From: Neobacillus sp. PS3-40
Lineage (GTDB): Bacteria > Bacillota > Bacilli > Bacillales > Cytobacillaceae
Direction: 5' to 3'
Assembly (NCBI RefSeq): GCF_030915485.1
Contig: NZ_CP133266.1
Coordinates: 4,220,001 to 4,284,000, forward strand
Length of the DNA: 64,000 nucleotides
The notes under the pieces: generated by a model
Told to the model about the DNA's origin: nothing
The model's database searches: none
Seen by the model: only the letters and a program-made list of their open reading frames with translations
In this document: one piece after another, positions 26,323 to 35,137 of the stretch
Position numbering within the stretch: the stretch's first letter is position 1
How the letters are laid out: every line of letters begins with the position of its first letter
Position numbers and translations under genes: made by a program

Positions 26323-26445
26323 AAGTGGAGTGGAGGTTCTTTTCAAAAATTCACAGGAGATACACGAGAGTTAATAGAACAAGGGTTTTATGCAACAATC
26401 AGAATAGAGTATAATCGTGCCCGTGAGCAACGAGAGCACGAATGA
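26323..26445 (+). pseudogene. Remnant of a small protein (copy 1)
   Basis: An open frame after a stop reads KWSGGSFQKFTGDTRELIEQ, then GFYATIRIEYNRAREQREHE and a stop, but no start codon is present. The adjacent fragment at 26475 shares the pattern TGD...LI.G....(L/I)RI(E/D).N.AR..RE. They look like two decayed copies of one short protein gene. Confidence 0.5.
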
Positions 26446-26474
26446 TTTCCGAAATCCTTTTTTTAATCGTCTAG

Positions 26475-26580
26475 TGGAATCATACAGGTGATGAAGGCCC
26501 AAAGTCATTAATTGGAGATGGAAAAAGTCCTTCATAGCAGTTACGAATAGATCTTAATCATGCTCGGAACAGAGAATATC
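26475..26580 (+). pseudogene. Remnant of a small protein (copy 2)
   Basis: Reads WNHTGDEGPKSLIGDGKSPS, an in-frame stop, then QLRIDLNHARNREYLFF. It shares the motif order of the preceding fragment. No start codon lies upstream in frame. Confidence 0.5.
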
Positions 26581-26629
26581 TGTTCTTTTTTTATATTTAT
26601 AAAGGATGTTTTCAGGTTTATCCACCTGA

Positions 26630-26754
26630 GTTGATTGAAGCGGAGGATACTTGACTCCTGCGGGAATAGAGGGAATGGGAGATCCCACAGGCGGTACGCT
26701 GAGGAGGCTTCCATCCCTCCCCGCGGAAAGCAAGTGCCCAGAGCGGAAATCAAC
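26630..26754 (-). repeat. Repeat family B, inverted copy
   Basis: GTTGATTGAAGCGGAGGATA at the left and CCGCGGAAAGCAAGTGCCCA then GAGCGGAAATCAAC at the right: the reverse complement of the element at 9880 and 35000. It lies between the decayed ORFs and corA. Confidence 0.85.
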
Positions 26755-26842
26755 GGGTAAAGTAAGAAGACCGTTTACAAAATGACTTTTTACTTTACCC
26801 TCATTTTAACTAAATATAGGAGTATCTAAATGTTAGAGTCTC

Positions 26843-27793
26843 CTATTTAAACCAGCCTTTTTTACTAAACCACAAAGACATTCCGGCTCCCACTAGGAAC
26901 ATGAGGATTAAGGCTCCGAAATAGCCATATTTCCAATTTAACTCAGGCATATAACGAAAATTCATTCCATAAACACCGACAATGAACGTAAGGGGCATGA
27001 AGATTGTTGTAATAACGGTTAAGACCTTCATTACATGATTCGATTCATTGGAATTTAATGAAATGTAACTGTCACGAATATCTGTAGTTAGTTCTCGATT
27101 TGCTTCAATCATTTCTGTTAGTTTTAACAAATGGTCATGGATATCAGAAAAATACTCAATTTTCCCTTGAATTCCCGCAAACCTCTGGGAATTAATAATC
27201 CGGTAAACAAGATCCCTCATCGGAGTAACGGTATGTCTCAGTGCTAAGAGATCATGCCTTGTATTAAATAAATCCTCCAGAAGTGCTTCCATTGATCTGC
27301 CCTTAGAATTCTCGTCGATTTCACTAAGAGTATCTTCGATTTGATAAACGACAGGGAAGTAATTATCAACCATTTTATCAAGTACATAGTAAAGTACATG
27401 TGATGGATCCCATTTTTTAATATCTGCTCCAGAACTGAAACGATGAAATACCTCGTCAATTTCAATTGAAGGTTTGTGATGAAAGGTTACTGCATATTTT
27501 TCACAAAGGAATAGATTTATTTCTTCTCTAGTAACTGTTTTTTGGTTTATTGCTTGGATGACAAAAAAGTTATAATCTCCATAATAATCCAGCTTTGGCC
27601 GTTGCAAAGTAAAGATACAATCTTCTATTGCTAAAGGATGGAAATTAAGAGGATTCCGCAAGAGTTCAATTTCTTTTTCATCTGGATTAAAAAAGTCAAT
27701 CCAATACCATAAATAATCCCCTTTAACCAATTCTTCTACTTGTATGTCTTTTATTAATTCATTTTGATGATTAACTGCAATTGTTCTTATCAT
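26843..27793 (-). CDS. corA: CorA-family magnesium/cobalt transporter
   Basis: 316 residues: a large cytosolic N-terminal domain and two C-terminal membrane helices. The signature GMN lies in IVGVYGMNFRYMPE just after the first helix, and the protein ends with a basic KKGWFK tail, as in pentameric CorA channels. It mediates Mg2+ (also Co2+/Ni2+) flux. It is divergent from the germinant receptor operon. No M-box riboswitch was seen in the short leader. Confidence 0.93.
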   Translation of the reverse strand: MIRTIAVNHQNELIKDIQVEELVKGDYLWYWIDFFNPDEKEIELLRNPLNFHPLAIEDCIFTLQRPKLDYYGDYNFFVIQAINQKTVTREEINLFLCEKYAVTFHHKPSIEIDEVFHRFSSGADIKKWDPSHVLYYVLDKMVDNYFPVVYQIEDTLSEIDENSKGRSMEALLEDLFNTRHDLLALRHTVTPMRDLVYRIINSQRFAGIQGKIEYFSDIHDHLLKLTEMIEANRELTTDIRDSYISLNSNESNHVMKVLTVITTIFMPLTFIVGVYGMNFRYMPELNWKYGYFGALILMFLVGAGMSLWFSKKGWFK

Positions 27794-27944
27794 AGCTACT
27801 CCCTATCATTTTGTTCTTCCTTAAAAATATCACGAAATTACAATGTTAATCAAACAATTCACGGGTACTTTTTTACATAGAATAAAAACTCTTCCAAATA
27901 GGGAAGGTATAAATAAGGAAATTATGACTTGCGAGGTACTGATT

Positions 27945-29285
27945 ATGTCTTTTAGAAAAGCACGCTCAACCCGGGATATTCAGGATTCTTTAAAAGAAAA
28001 GATTCAGCAAACTGAAGATGTTATTTTTAAAGAATTATACACAAAAGTCGAAACGATAAATATTTTCTATGTTAAAACGCTTAGTGATGAAACTCAAGTT
28101 CAGGATCTTTTAATCAAGCCATTTTATGAGGTGAAAACTGAATTATTTCTAGATTATCTACAATCCCATCCAAAGGTAAAGATGTTTGAAGATGAAGAAA
28201 AGACTCTTGATGAGTTGACTAGAGGCACGGTTGTTCTCTTCATTCAAGATTGGATTTTTCTTTTTGATTTAAAAATGGATCGCAATAGTTCGGTATTAGA
28301 TACTACCGTTGAGACAACCATACAAGGCCCGCAATCAGGGTTCAGTGAGAGCTTAGGAACAAATCTAGGGCTGATTAGACAACGGTATCCACAACCTACT
28401 TTAAATATGGAATCGACAAAGATAGGAAAGATTTCTCAGACAAAAGTGCTTACCATATTTGATAACAAAACGGTCAATCAAGAAGTTTTAAACAATGTAA
28501 GAAAATTTTTGTCTTCAATTGATATAGAAATGTTCCAGTCTGGAGAACAACTGCTAGATTTAATTAAGAAAAATAATCGGGCCTTGTTTCCTGTCATGTT
28601 GATTACTGAACGACCGGATCGAGTGGCGGTAAACCTTGCAGCTGGAAAAGTTGCTTTACTTGTGACAGGTTCACCATTCGCAGTTATTTTACCGACCGTT
28701 TTAAAAGACTTTATGGCCTCAATGGAAGATATTTACCAAACGTATTGGGTAGGGCATTTTTTAATTTTTTTACGGTATGCGGGGCTATTCACAAGTATTA
28801 TTCTACCTGCATTGTATGTTGCGACAACTGCGTATAATCCTGAGGTTTATAGGGTTCAATTAGCCTTGTCGATCGCCGGAAGTCGCACAGCTGTTCCATA
28901 TCCAGCATTCATTGAAGTTTTAGTTATGTTGATTACGATGGAATTATTAACAGAGGCAAGTGCCAGGTTACCAAAAGCGATTGGGCCAACTGCAACAACG
29001 GTAGGCGGTCTGATTTTAGGACAAGCAGCAACTGAAGCAGGACTTGTTAGTAATATCATGGTTATTATTGTATCTGCAGTAGCTATTTCAAATTTTGTTA
29101 TTCCGATTAATGCCTTTAGCTTTGCCGTCAGATTAGCAAAATACTTTTTATTAATTCTTTCCACTTTTTATGGTCTTGTCGGTGTTGTGATTGGTTTTTT
29201 CATTCTCGTTGCGTATATGGTTAGCCTTGATAGCTTTGGGCAACCGTTTCTAACCTTAATGCAAAACAAATCAACAAATAATTAG
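27945..29285 (+). CDS. Spore germination receptor subunit A (GerA/GerKA family)
   Basis: 446 residues from the ATG at 27945. A large soluble N-terminal domain (DVIFKELYTKVETINIFYVK, residues about 1-245) contains the ETTIQGPQSGFSESLGTNL motif. It is followed by a membrane domain with five or six helices and conserved RPDRVAVNLAAGKVAL and YNPEVYRVQLALSIAGSR segments. It forms the nutrient-gated germinant receptor in the spore inner membrane with the next two genes. Starts further upstream (ATG at 27924, RBS AAGGA) are possible. Ligand unknown. Confidence 0.93.
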   Translation: MSFRKARSTRDIQDSLKEKIQQTEDVIFKELYTKVETINIFYVKTLSDETQVQDLLIKPFYEVKTELFLDYLQSHPKVKMFEDEEKTLDELTRGTVVLFIQDWIFLFDLKMDRNSSVLDTTVETTIQGPQSGFSESLGTNLGLIRQRYPQPTLNMESTKIGKISQTKVLTIFDNKTVNQEVLNNVRKFLSSIDIEMFQSGEQLLDLIKKNNRALFPVMLITERPDRVAVNLAAGKVALLVTGSPFAVILPTVLKDFMASMEDIYQTYWVGHFLIFLRYAGLFTSIILPALYVATTAYNPEVYRVQLALSIAGSRTAVPYPAFIEVLVMLITMELLTEASARLPKAIGPTATTVGGLILGQAATEAGLVSNIMVIIVSAVAISNFVIPINAFSFAVRLAKYFLLILSTFYGLVGVVIGFFILVAYMVSLDSFGQPFLTLMQNKSTNN

Positions 29286-29310
29286 CGAGCTTTTTATTGG
29301 GGGGAGGATT

Positions 29311-30384
29311 ATGAATCGATATTTTATCTATTTAATTTTGCTAAACATGCTAACCAATATCATTATCTTCGTCCCAAAAATATTGATGACATACCGTTTT
29401 GAAGGAGCAGTACTGGGTATTTTGATTGCTATTCCGATTGGTTTAGCCCTGTGTTTTGTCTTTAACAAGGCCATGTCAAAATTTCCAGAACAAGGCCTTC
29501 CAGAAATCTTAAATCATTTTAACAACCGAAAAATTAAAATAGCTATCCTTGTCTGTTTTTCGTGCATATGGTTTTCGGCCGGTCTCCTTTCATTGCTTGG
29601 ATTTGTAGATATTGTTAAAAGATTTATTAATCCTGAAATATCCGAGATTCTCTTAGCGGTCCTTTTTTTAGGTGCTATTTGTTTTGTTGCCCAGTTACCA
29701 TCGCAAAAAGTGATGTATTTGATAGAAATCATTTTATTTATAAATGTTCCACTCACTTTTTTTATTGTTTTTAAAGCATTTACTAGTAAATATTTTAGTT
29801 GGGACTCGGTCTTTGAAGTGGGTACTCACATATTTATGAGACCAAGTTTTACATCAATAGCCGCAGCTACGTATGCATATTCGGGCTACCTTAATCTGTT
29901 AATTATTAACCGGCTTTTTAAAAACAAAATAAAGGGAAAAAATTATTTCATTATCCTTTTCCTCGTTATATTTAATCTATTTACTACATTTTTCATTCCA
30001 ATAGGATTTCATGGTGCAGATAGTGTACAAGAATATCTTTATCCATGGATTTCAACTGCGGATTGTTTACGAATCGTTTACGGTCCAATTGAAAGGGCAT
30101 TATATATTTTTTTAATGCTATATACCAGTATCACATTGCTAAGTACTTCGCTGCACTGGCATGTTGCATTCGAATTTCTTAAAGGAGTATCAAGAGAAGA
30201 GCCTAGCCAGAAAAAAAAATGGATTATTTTCGCTATTTTTATATGTTTATCCATAGTTGCTGAATGGAAAATAAATGCTCTTCAATTGATTAAAATTTCG
30301 AGTTATTGGTTAAATGGGCGGTTTATATTTGAAGCCTTTGTAGCAGCATTACTTCTCTTTTTGGCGAGGAGGCAAAAGACATGA
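29311..30384 (+). CDS. Spore germination receptor subunit B (GerB family)
   Basis: 357-residue integral membrane protein of the APC superfamily with about ten helices. GerB subunits are thought to bind the germinant. The start has GGGGGGAGG upstream. The stop overlaps the gerC start by 4 nt (ATGA). The order A-B-C is standard for ger operons. Confidence 0.93.
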   Translation: MNRYFIYLILLNMLTNIIIFVPKILMTYRFEGAVLGILIAIPIGLALCFVFNKAMSKFPEQGLPEILNHFNNRKIKIAILVCFSCIWFSAGLLSLLGFVDIVKRFINPEISEILLAVLFLGAICFVAQLPSQKVMYLIEIILFINVPLTFFIVFKAFTSKYFSWDSVFEVGTHIFMRPSFTSIAAATYAYSGYLNLLIINRLFKNKIKGKNYFIILFLVIFNLFTTFFIPIGFHGADSVQEYLYPWISTADCLRIVYGPIERALYIFLMLYTSITLLSTSLHWHVAFEFLKGVSREEPSQKKKWIIFAIFICLSIVAEWKINALQLIKISSYWLNGRFIFEAFVAALLLFLARRQKT

Positions 30385-31481
30385 AGCCTTTTGGAAAATG
30401 GATTCTTGTAGTAATTACTTTGTCGGGCTCATTTTTTTTGTTAGGTGGTTGTGGTTATAAGGATATCGATAAACGTTTTTTTGTCGTTAGTGTCGGGATC
30501 GATCCTGCAAAAGGTCATTTGAAAAAATATTTAGTTAGTCTTAAATTTGCCATTCCTAATGTTGAAAAGAAACCAAATGACTTTATCATCGTTTCAGAGG
30601 AAGCAGATACCATGGCTGAGGCGGTAAGAATTATCAAAACAAAAGTGGATAAGGAAGTAGATTTTAGCCAAGCAAAAGCAGTTGTTTTCAGTCAAAATAT
30701 TGTAAAACCAAATTTTCCTCCGCACCTCTACTATTGGCTTACAAGAAGAAGAGATTTTCAAGAAATATCCTGGGTAGTAATTGGGAAGCCATCTGCACTA
30801 GATGTCTTAAAAGTAAAGCCGAAATTTGAACAAGTACCATCAAATGCCTTGTTTCTCACGCTAGGAACTGAGGGATCTGAGACTCCTTATATCATCCCAG
30901 AGTTTTTGTTTGATTTGAAAAAGAGATTTTCAGAAAAAGGGCTTGACCCTTTTATGCCGATTGTTGAAGCGAAAAAGGATTTACTAGAAGTGAATACGGT
31001 GGGTATTTTTAATAAAAAAGAAATGAAAATAGTCTTAAAACCAGAAGAAACAAAGTATCTAAACTTCTTTTTACTTAAGGAAGGGAAAAGTGCTATTAGG
31101 ATACATCAAGGAAAGGAGTATTTTTTAATAGATACAAACAAGGTTAAGACTAGCTATAAATTGGATACTGCCAATCAAAACCATCCAATGATTAAGGTTA
31201 AAGTAAAGATAAAAGGAAGGCTGGAAGAGTCGCTGATGAAACCTTTAAATTCGAAACTGTCAGATTATGAAAAAACAGCAGAAAAAGATATAAACAAAAG
31301 TGTAAAGAAATTGCTTGTAAAACTGCAAAAGGAAAATGTTGACCCGATTGGATTTGGACTCCATTATCGTGGAAGGCACTTTAGTAAAAATGATTGGCAG
31401 ACGTGGCAACAGCTTTATCCGAACGTCACTTATAAAGTGATTACGGATGTTCAAATAGAAGATACAGGATTAATTGAATAA
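30381..31481 (+). CDS. Spore germination receptor subunit C (GerC lipoprotein)
   Basis: 366-residue lipoprotein with lipobox LLGGC (Cys about residue 25) and the typical GerC start YKDIDKRFFVVSVGIDP. It is lipidated by Lgt and sits on the outer face of the spore inner membrane. The C-terminal FGLHYRGRHFSKNDWQTWQQ and YKVITDVQIEDTG segments are characteristic. It completes the receptor with the two preceding genes. Confidence 0.93.
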   Translation: MKPFGKWILVVITLSGSFFLLGGCGYKDIDKRFFVVSVGIDPAKGHLKKYLVSLKFAIPNVEKKPNDFIIVSEEADTMAEAVRIIKTKVDKEVDFSQAKAVVFSQNIVKPNFPPHLYYWLTRRRDFQEISWVVIGKPSALDVLKVKPKFEQVPSNALFLTLGTEGSETPYIIPEFLFDLKKRFSEKGLDPFMPIVEAKKDLLEVNTVGIFNKKEMKIVLKPEETKYLNFFLLKEGKSAIRIHQGKEYFLIDTNKVKTSYKLDTANQNHPMIKVKVKIKGRLEESLMKPLNSKLSDYEKTAEKDINKSVKKLLVKLQKENVDPIGFGLHYRGRHFSKNDWQTWQQLYPNVTYKVITDVQIEDTGLIE

Positions 31482-31509
31482 ATTTTTGATTATATAGGAG
31501 TGAAAAGAG

Positions 31510-32193
31510 ATGAGTGCTAGTCACATTATCGCAAATACGATTATCACATTTTTTGTCATATATATTTTATCAAGAATATTAGGCAAAAAACTCATTTCTC
31601 AAATGACCTTTTTTGATTTTATTGCAGGGATTTCACTAGGTTCATTGGTTGGATCAGTTATTTTTTCCGCAAAGATTCCTATTTGGAGAAGTTCTATTTC
31701 GTTAGTTGTATTTGCAGCAATTTCTTTCATCGTAGATTTTATTGCTCTTAAATCTTATAGAGGAAGAAAAATCCTAAATGATGTGCCAACCCTCATAATA
31801 AAAGAAGGAAGAATTTTAGAGGTGGAGATGAGAAAGGCTCGGTTAACAATTGATGATCTTCTGTTTCAGCTTCGAAAGAAAGATATCTTTTACCTAGATG
31901 AAATTGAATATGCTTTCTTAGAAACGGACGGAACTGTGTCTGCCTTGAAAAAAGCTGATAAGCTCCTAACAACTACCGGAGATCTAATGGTCAGCTCTGT
32001 TTCTAGAGGGTTGCCGCAAACCTTTATTATTGACGGAAATATTCTTTCAAACATGATAAAATCGATTGGAAAAGATGAAAAATGGGTTCGAAGTATTCTG
32101 GAGCAAAATAACATCAAGAATGTTTCAGATATATTAGTTGCACAAATAGATAATCATATGAACGTTTTTATAAGTGAAAAGGGGTCTTCCTAG
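31510..32193 (+). CDS. YetF/DUF421 family membrane protein
   Basis: 227 residues: three N-terminal membrane helices (about 6-25, 35-52, 58-78), with RILGKKLISQMTFFDFIAGI near the start, then a cytosolic DUF421 domain (PTLIIKEGRILEVEMRKARL, LDEIEYAFLETDGTVSALKK). It follows gerC by 28 nt and is probably co-transcribed. DUF421 proteins such as 2Duf influence spore germination and heat resistance in bacilli, so a role in the spore membrane is reasonable. Confidence 0.88.
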   Translation: MSASHIIANTIITFFVIYILSRILGKKLISQMTFFDFIAGISLGSLVGSVIFSAKIPIWRSSISLVVFAAISFIVDFIALKSYRGRKILNDVPTLIIKEGRILEVEMRKARLTIDDLLFQLRKKDIFYLDEIEYAFLETDGTVSALKKADKLLTTTGDLMVSSVSRGLPQTFIIDGNILSNMIKSIGKDEKWVRSILEQNNIKNVSDILVAQIDNHMNVFISEKGSS

Positions 32194-32210
32194 GCTCTGC
32201 TTAGCTTAGA

Positions 32211-32238
32211 AAGAGGCATTCCATTTGGAGTGCCTCTT
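32211..32238. terminator. Hairpin between convergent operons
   Basis: AAGAGGCATTCC, loop ATTT, GGAGTGCCTCTT: a 12-bp stem between the yetF-like and radical SAM genes. The minus strand side has a modest T-run. Confidence 0.65.
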
Positions 32239-32245
32239 AAAAATG

Positions 32246-33445
32246 TTATAGTGTCGGAGTGTTTTCCTTGTTTCTCAATGCTTGTGGAATATAAACGCAG
32301 AATGGTTCACTTTCCATATAATCGCCTGTTACTCCATATGTCCTTGAACGGGAGCCACCGCAAATTTTATTGAATTCACAAACCCCGCATTTTCCTTTGT
32401 AATTATCAGGCTGTCTAAGTTCTTTAAACACTTTTGATTCACGATAGATTTCAGCGAGTGGTTGTTCACGAACATTTCCACCTACAATTGGAAGAAGTCC
32501 GCTTGGCATCACATCGCCGATATGGGAAACAAATGCAAAGCCATTACCATCATTAACCCCTTTTGGTGCGCGTTTTAAGCCGTCATGCATTGAAGCAAAG
32601 TCAGTTGTTATGGAATCTTCGTAGTGAATTTCCCCATTTTCAATTTTCTTCTCCCGCATTTTTTGCTGAAGAACTACACGACGGTAGTGTTGCGCTGCTG
32701 TTGTTTTAATGTCATATGGTGCTGTTTTGCTTAGTTCATAAAGCCAGTGGAATACTTTTTCATGTTCAACAGGTGATATGCAGGCGTCAAGTTGACCTCT
32801 ACCTGTAGGTACAAGCAAGAAAATATACCACATTACCGCTTTTAATTCTCCAACTAGTTTCGCCATTTCTTCTAAATGATCGTAATTGTAGCGAGAGATA
32901 ACCGTATTAATTTGTAGTGGCATATCTAATTCATTTAGATACTTAATTTTTTCAAGCGTTAGATCAAACGAACCAGGTGTCCCACGGAAATGGTCATGAA
33001 TTTCTGGTGTAGGTCCATCAAGACTAAAGCCCCAGCGTGAGAGCCCCACTTCTTTAGCTCGTGCCATTTTTTCTTTTGTTACATTGTCAGTGGCACTTGG
33101 CACCATCGATACGCGCATTCCTTTTTTAACAGCATAATCTGCAAGTTCGAAAAGATCGTCTCGCATCATGCAATCTCCACCTGTAAAAACAAGCATTGGG
33201 TTATTCATATCATAAATTTGATCAAGAAGATTGATCCCTTCTGCGTGGGTTAACTCACGCGGATCTCTCTCTAATTGGGCGTCTGCACGGCAGTGGACGC
33301 ATTTAAGCTGGCAAGCTCTTGTTACTTCCCAAATAACAATAAACGGGTTTTCATCATAATCGATTGCCATTCCTTGTCCGTGTGGATGCCCCATTCCTTG
33401 TGCATGGGGGTGTCCCATTCCATGTGGATGTCCATTGCTTTTCAT
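32246..33445 (-). CDS. Radical SAM/SPASM protein with His-rich GHPH repeat N-terminus
   Basis: About 399 residues. The N-terminal region (about residues 5-26) holds three GHPH units (GHPHGM, GHPHAQGM, GHPHGQGM), likely metal-binding. The radical SAM cluster motif is CQLKCVHC (Cys45, 49, 52), followed by VFTGGDCMMR. The C-terminal SPASM domain has CGVCEFNKICGG and a late FC. It belongs to the NirJ/AhbC-like group that includes heme-modifying and peptide-modifying enzymes; the substrate is unknown and no precursor peptide gene is adjacent. GGTGATGAAT precedes the ATG used; in-frame starts up to 33457 exist. Confidence 0.85.
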   Translation of the reverse strand: MKSNGHPHGMGHPHAQGMGHPHGQGMAIDYDENPFIVIWEVTRACQLKCVHCRADAQLERDPRELTHAEGINLLDQIYDMNNPMLVFTGGDCMMRDDLFELADYAVKKGMRVSMVPSATDNVTKEKMARAKEVGLSRWGFSLDGPTPEIHDHFRGTPGSFDLTLEKIKYLNELDMPLQINTVISRYNYDHLEEMAKLVGELKAVMWYIFLLVPTGRGQLDACISPVEHEKVFHWLYELSKTAPYDIKTTAAQHYRRVVLQQKMREKKIENGEIHYEDSITTDFASMHDGLKRAPKGVNDGNGFAFVSHIGDVMPSGLLPIVGGNVREQPLAEIYRESKVFKELRQPDNYKGKCGVCEFNKICGGSRSRTYGVTGDYMESEPFCVYIPQALRNKENTPTL

Positions 33446-33474
33446 ATTCATCACCAATTTTCATAAATTTTTTG

Positions 33475-33598
33475 GCTAATCAGAATTTATAGCCATAAAT
33501 GCTGCTAGTTCATAAGGGCAGCTACGCCTAATCATCGCATAAGTGCAACTAGGCTATCGCCGACGCCTTTAGGCTTGGCGCTAGCCAAGTTTTCTTTA
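33475..33598 (+). repeat. Repeat family A, copy 5 (expanded)
   Basis: Hairpin 1 is AGAATTTAT / ATAAATGCT with one change. The middle is extended by a second ATCGCATAAGTGCAACTAGG unit. Hairpin 2 is CTTGGC / GCCAAG, which differs from the CTCGCC / GGCGAG of other copies on both sides, yet keeps pairing and the TTTTCTTTA tail. It lies upstream of the radical SAM start, on the opposite strand. Confidence 0.8.
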
Positions 33599-33783
33599 TG
33601 TGATTCTACTATTTCAATGATGCTTCTATAGGTTAATTATAAATTTATCAACTAGCTGTGCATGGATGGATTGTTACAAAATTTCTACATTCCCACTTTC
33701 GTTTTGAATCGGCCAAAAAGAGAGGGACTTTTACACTGGTCAAATAGTACTAATTGTAAAATATCTTGAAATATTAAAAATAT

Positions 33784-33800
33784 ATTACAGGAACATTACA
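33784..33800 (-). promoter_or_regulatory. WalR (YycF)-type box upstream of the LysM/NlpC-P60 gene
   Basis: On the minus strand the sequence is TGTAAT-GTTCC-TGTAAT, an exact match to the WalR consensus TGTWAH-N5-TGTWAH. It lies about 200 bp upstream of the cell wall hydrolase gene, which is of a class controlled by WalRK in Bacillus. The remaining leader 33601-33998 includes a palindrome AAACCTTAT / ATAAGGTTT at 33836-33856. Confidence 0.5.
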
Positions 33801-33998
33801 GATTTAAGGTAAATTATCTGAAAAATTTATGGTTAAACCTTATTTTATAAGGTTTGGACGATTTTCTATTGTTTGTTACATAAAGTACTATCATTTCCAC
33901 TAGGGGAATTAATTACCTAACCACCCATATTTTATTGATATTAACAGGTCTAAAACTCCTTTATGATAAATTTGTAAACGAAATGAAGGAGTGCTACC

Positions 33999-34874
33999 AT
34001 GAAAAAACATATCATCACAGTCGCGGCAACCGCAGGGCTTTTGTTTACGGCTTTTGGAAGTTCAGCTAGTGCAGATGCAAGTACATACAAAGTTCGTTCA
34101 GGTGATAGTCTTTCAAAAATCGCAAAAGTAAACCATGTTTCTATTAAACAAATAAAAGAGTGGAATCATCTTTCTAGTGATCTTATTAAAATTAATCAGA
34201 AACTATCATTGATAGCTCCAAAAAGCCATAAATCAAAAAAAGTGATAAAGACTAAAACCGCAAAAAAAGTAACTCTAGCTAAAACAGCGAATGGTACAAC
34301 TCAAACGTACAAAGTTAAATCAGGAGATTCCTTATCGGTAATTGCAAAAAAATATAAAATATCTGTTACTGTTCTAAAATCTTTAAATAATCTACATTCA
34401 GATAAGATAAAAATTGGACAAGTGCTTAAGGTGAAAGGTACAGTAACTAAGGTAATTGCAACCCCAGTTTCTGCACCGCCAAAACAAGTTTTTGCAACCA
34501 CCTTGGATGCACCTGTTTCTCAAGTGCAGGCAATGATTGCTGAAGCAAAAAAATATATTGGTACTCCATATGCATGGGGAGGGGTAACACCTTCTGGATT
34601 TGATTGCAGTGGGTTTGTAGATTATGTATATAATAAAGTAGGAGTTTCATTGCCGAGAACGGTTGCGGCTCAGTGGAACCAGACAACGTCGGTTGGATTT
34701 CCAAACCCTGGTGATCTAGTGTTTTTTGAAACGTATGCTAAAGGCCCATCACATGTAGGTATATTTATCGGAAACAACAAATTTATTCATTCTGGATCAC
34801 ATGGTGTGACAATTACTGATATGACATCGTCATATTGGAGAACAAAGTATCTAGGTGCAAGAGCTGTATTTTAA
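33999..34874 (+). CDS. Secreted cell wall endopeptidase: two LysM domains plus NlpC/P60
   Basis: 291 residues: signal peptide (to about 26), LysM 1 (29-73) and LysM 2 (102-146), each YKVxSGDSLSxIAK, a short linker, then NlpC/P60 (about 175-291). The catalytic triad is complete: Cys203 in GFDCSGF, His252 in SHVGI, His264 in KFIHS. The LysM domains bind glycan and the P60 domain cuts D-Glu-mesoDAP stem peptides, as in LytE/LytF/CwlS. A WalR-type box lies upstream. Confidence 0.94.
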   Translation: MKKHIITVAATAGLLFTAFGSSASADASTYKVRSGDSLSKIAKVNHVSIKQIKEWNHLSSDLIKINQKLSLIAPKSHKSKKVIKTKTAKKVTLAKTANGTTQTYKVKSGDSLSVIAKKYKISVTVLKSLNNLHSDKIKIGQVLKVKGTVTKVIATPVSAPPKQVFATTLDAPVSQVQAMIAEAKKYIGTPYAWGGVTPSGFDCSGFVDYVYNKVGVSLPRTVAAQWNQTTSVGFPNPGDLVFFETYAKGPSHVGIFIGNNKFIHSGSHGVTITDMTSSYWRTKYLGARAVF

Positions 34875-34912
34875 TAGACTGGCAAAAAGGGCCTTTTTGG
34901 AAAGACCTCAGA

Positions 34913-34952
34913 TTGTCGAGAAAGGGGTATTTTTCTCGGCAATTTTTATTTT
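34913..34952 (+). terminator. Rho-independent terminator
   Basis: TTGTCGAGAAA pairs with TTTCTCGGCAA and is followed by TTTTTATTTT. The stretch 34880-34942 is mirrored, in inverted form, at 36785-36835 on the other side of the dead IS1182 element. Confidence 0.85.
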
Positions 34953-34999
34953 CTCAGAGTCCGAATACCAAATTTATCAAAGCTCCCTGCAAATGGGCC

Positions 35000-35128
35000 T
35001 GTTGATTTCCGCTCCAGGCACTCGCTTTCCGCGGGGAGGTCCTGAAGCCTCCTCGGCGTTACCGCCTGCGAGGTCTCCAGTGACCTCTATATCCCGCAGG
35101 AGTCGAGTGCCCTCCGCTCCAATCAACA
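35000..35128 (+). repeat. Repeat family B, left of the dead IS1182 element
   Basis: TGTTGATTTCCGCTCCAGGC at the left end and CCGCTCCAATCAACA at the right; centre GC-rich with CGCGGGGAGG and CCCGCAGGAG. A copy in inverted orientation lies at 36572-36700, so the IS remnant sits between inverted family B repeats. Confidence 0.88.
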
Positions 35129-35137
35129 GGTGGTAAA

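Noticed and set aside
33475-33598. Repeat copy 5 as a riboswitch for the radical SAM gene
   Set aside because: It is on the opposite strand to the gene and matches the dispersed repeat family A.
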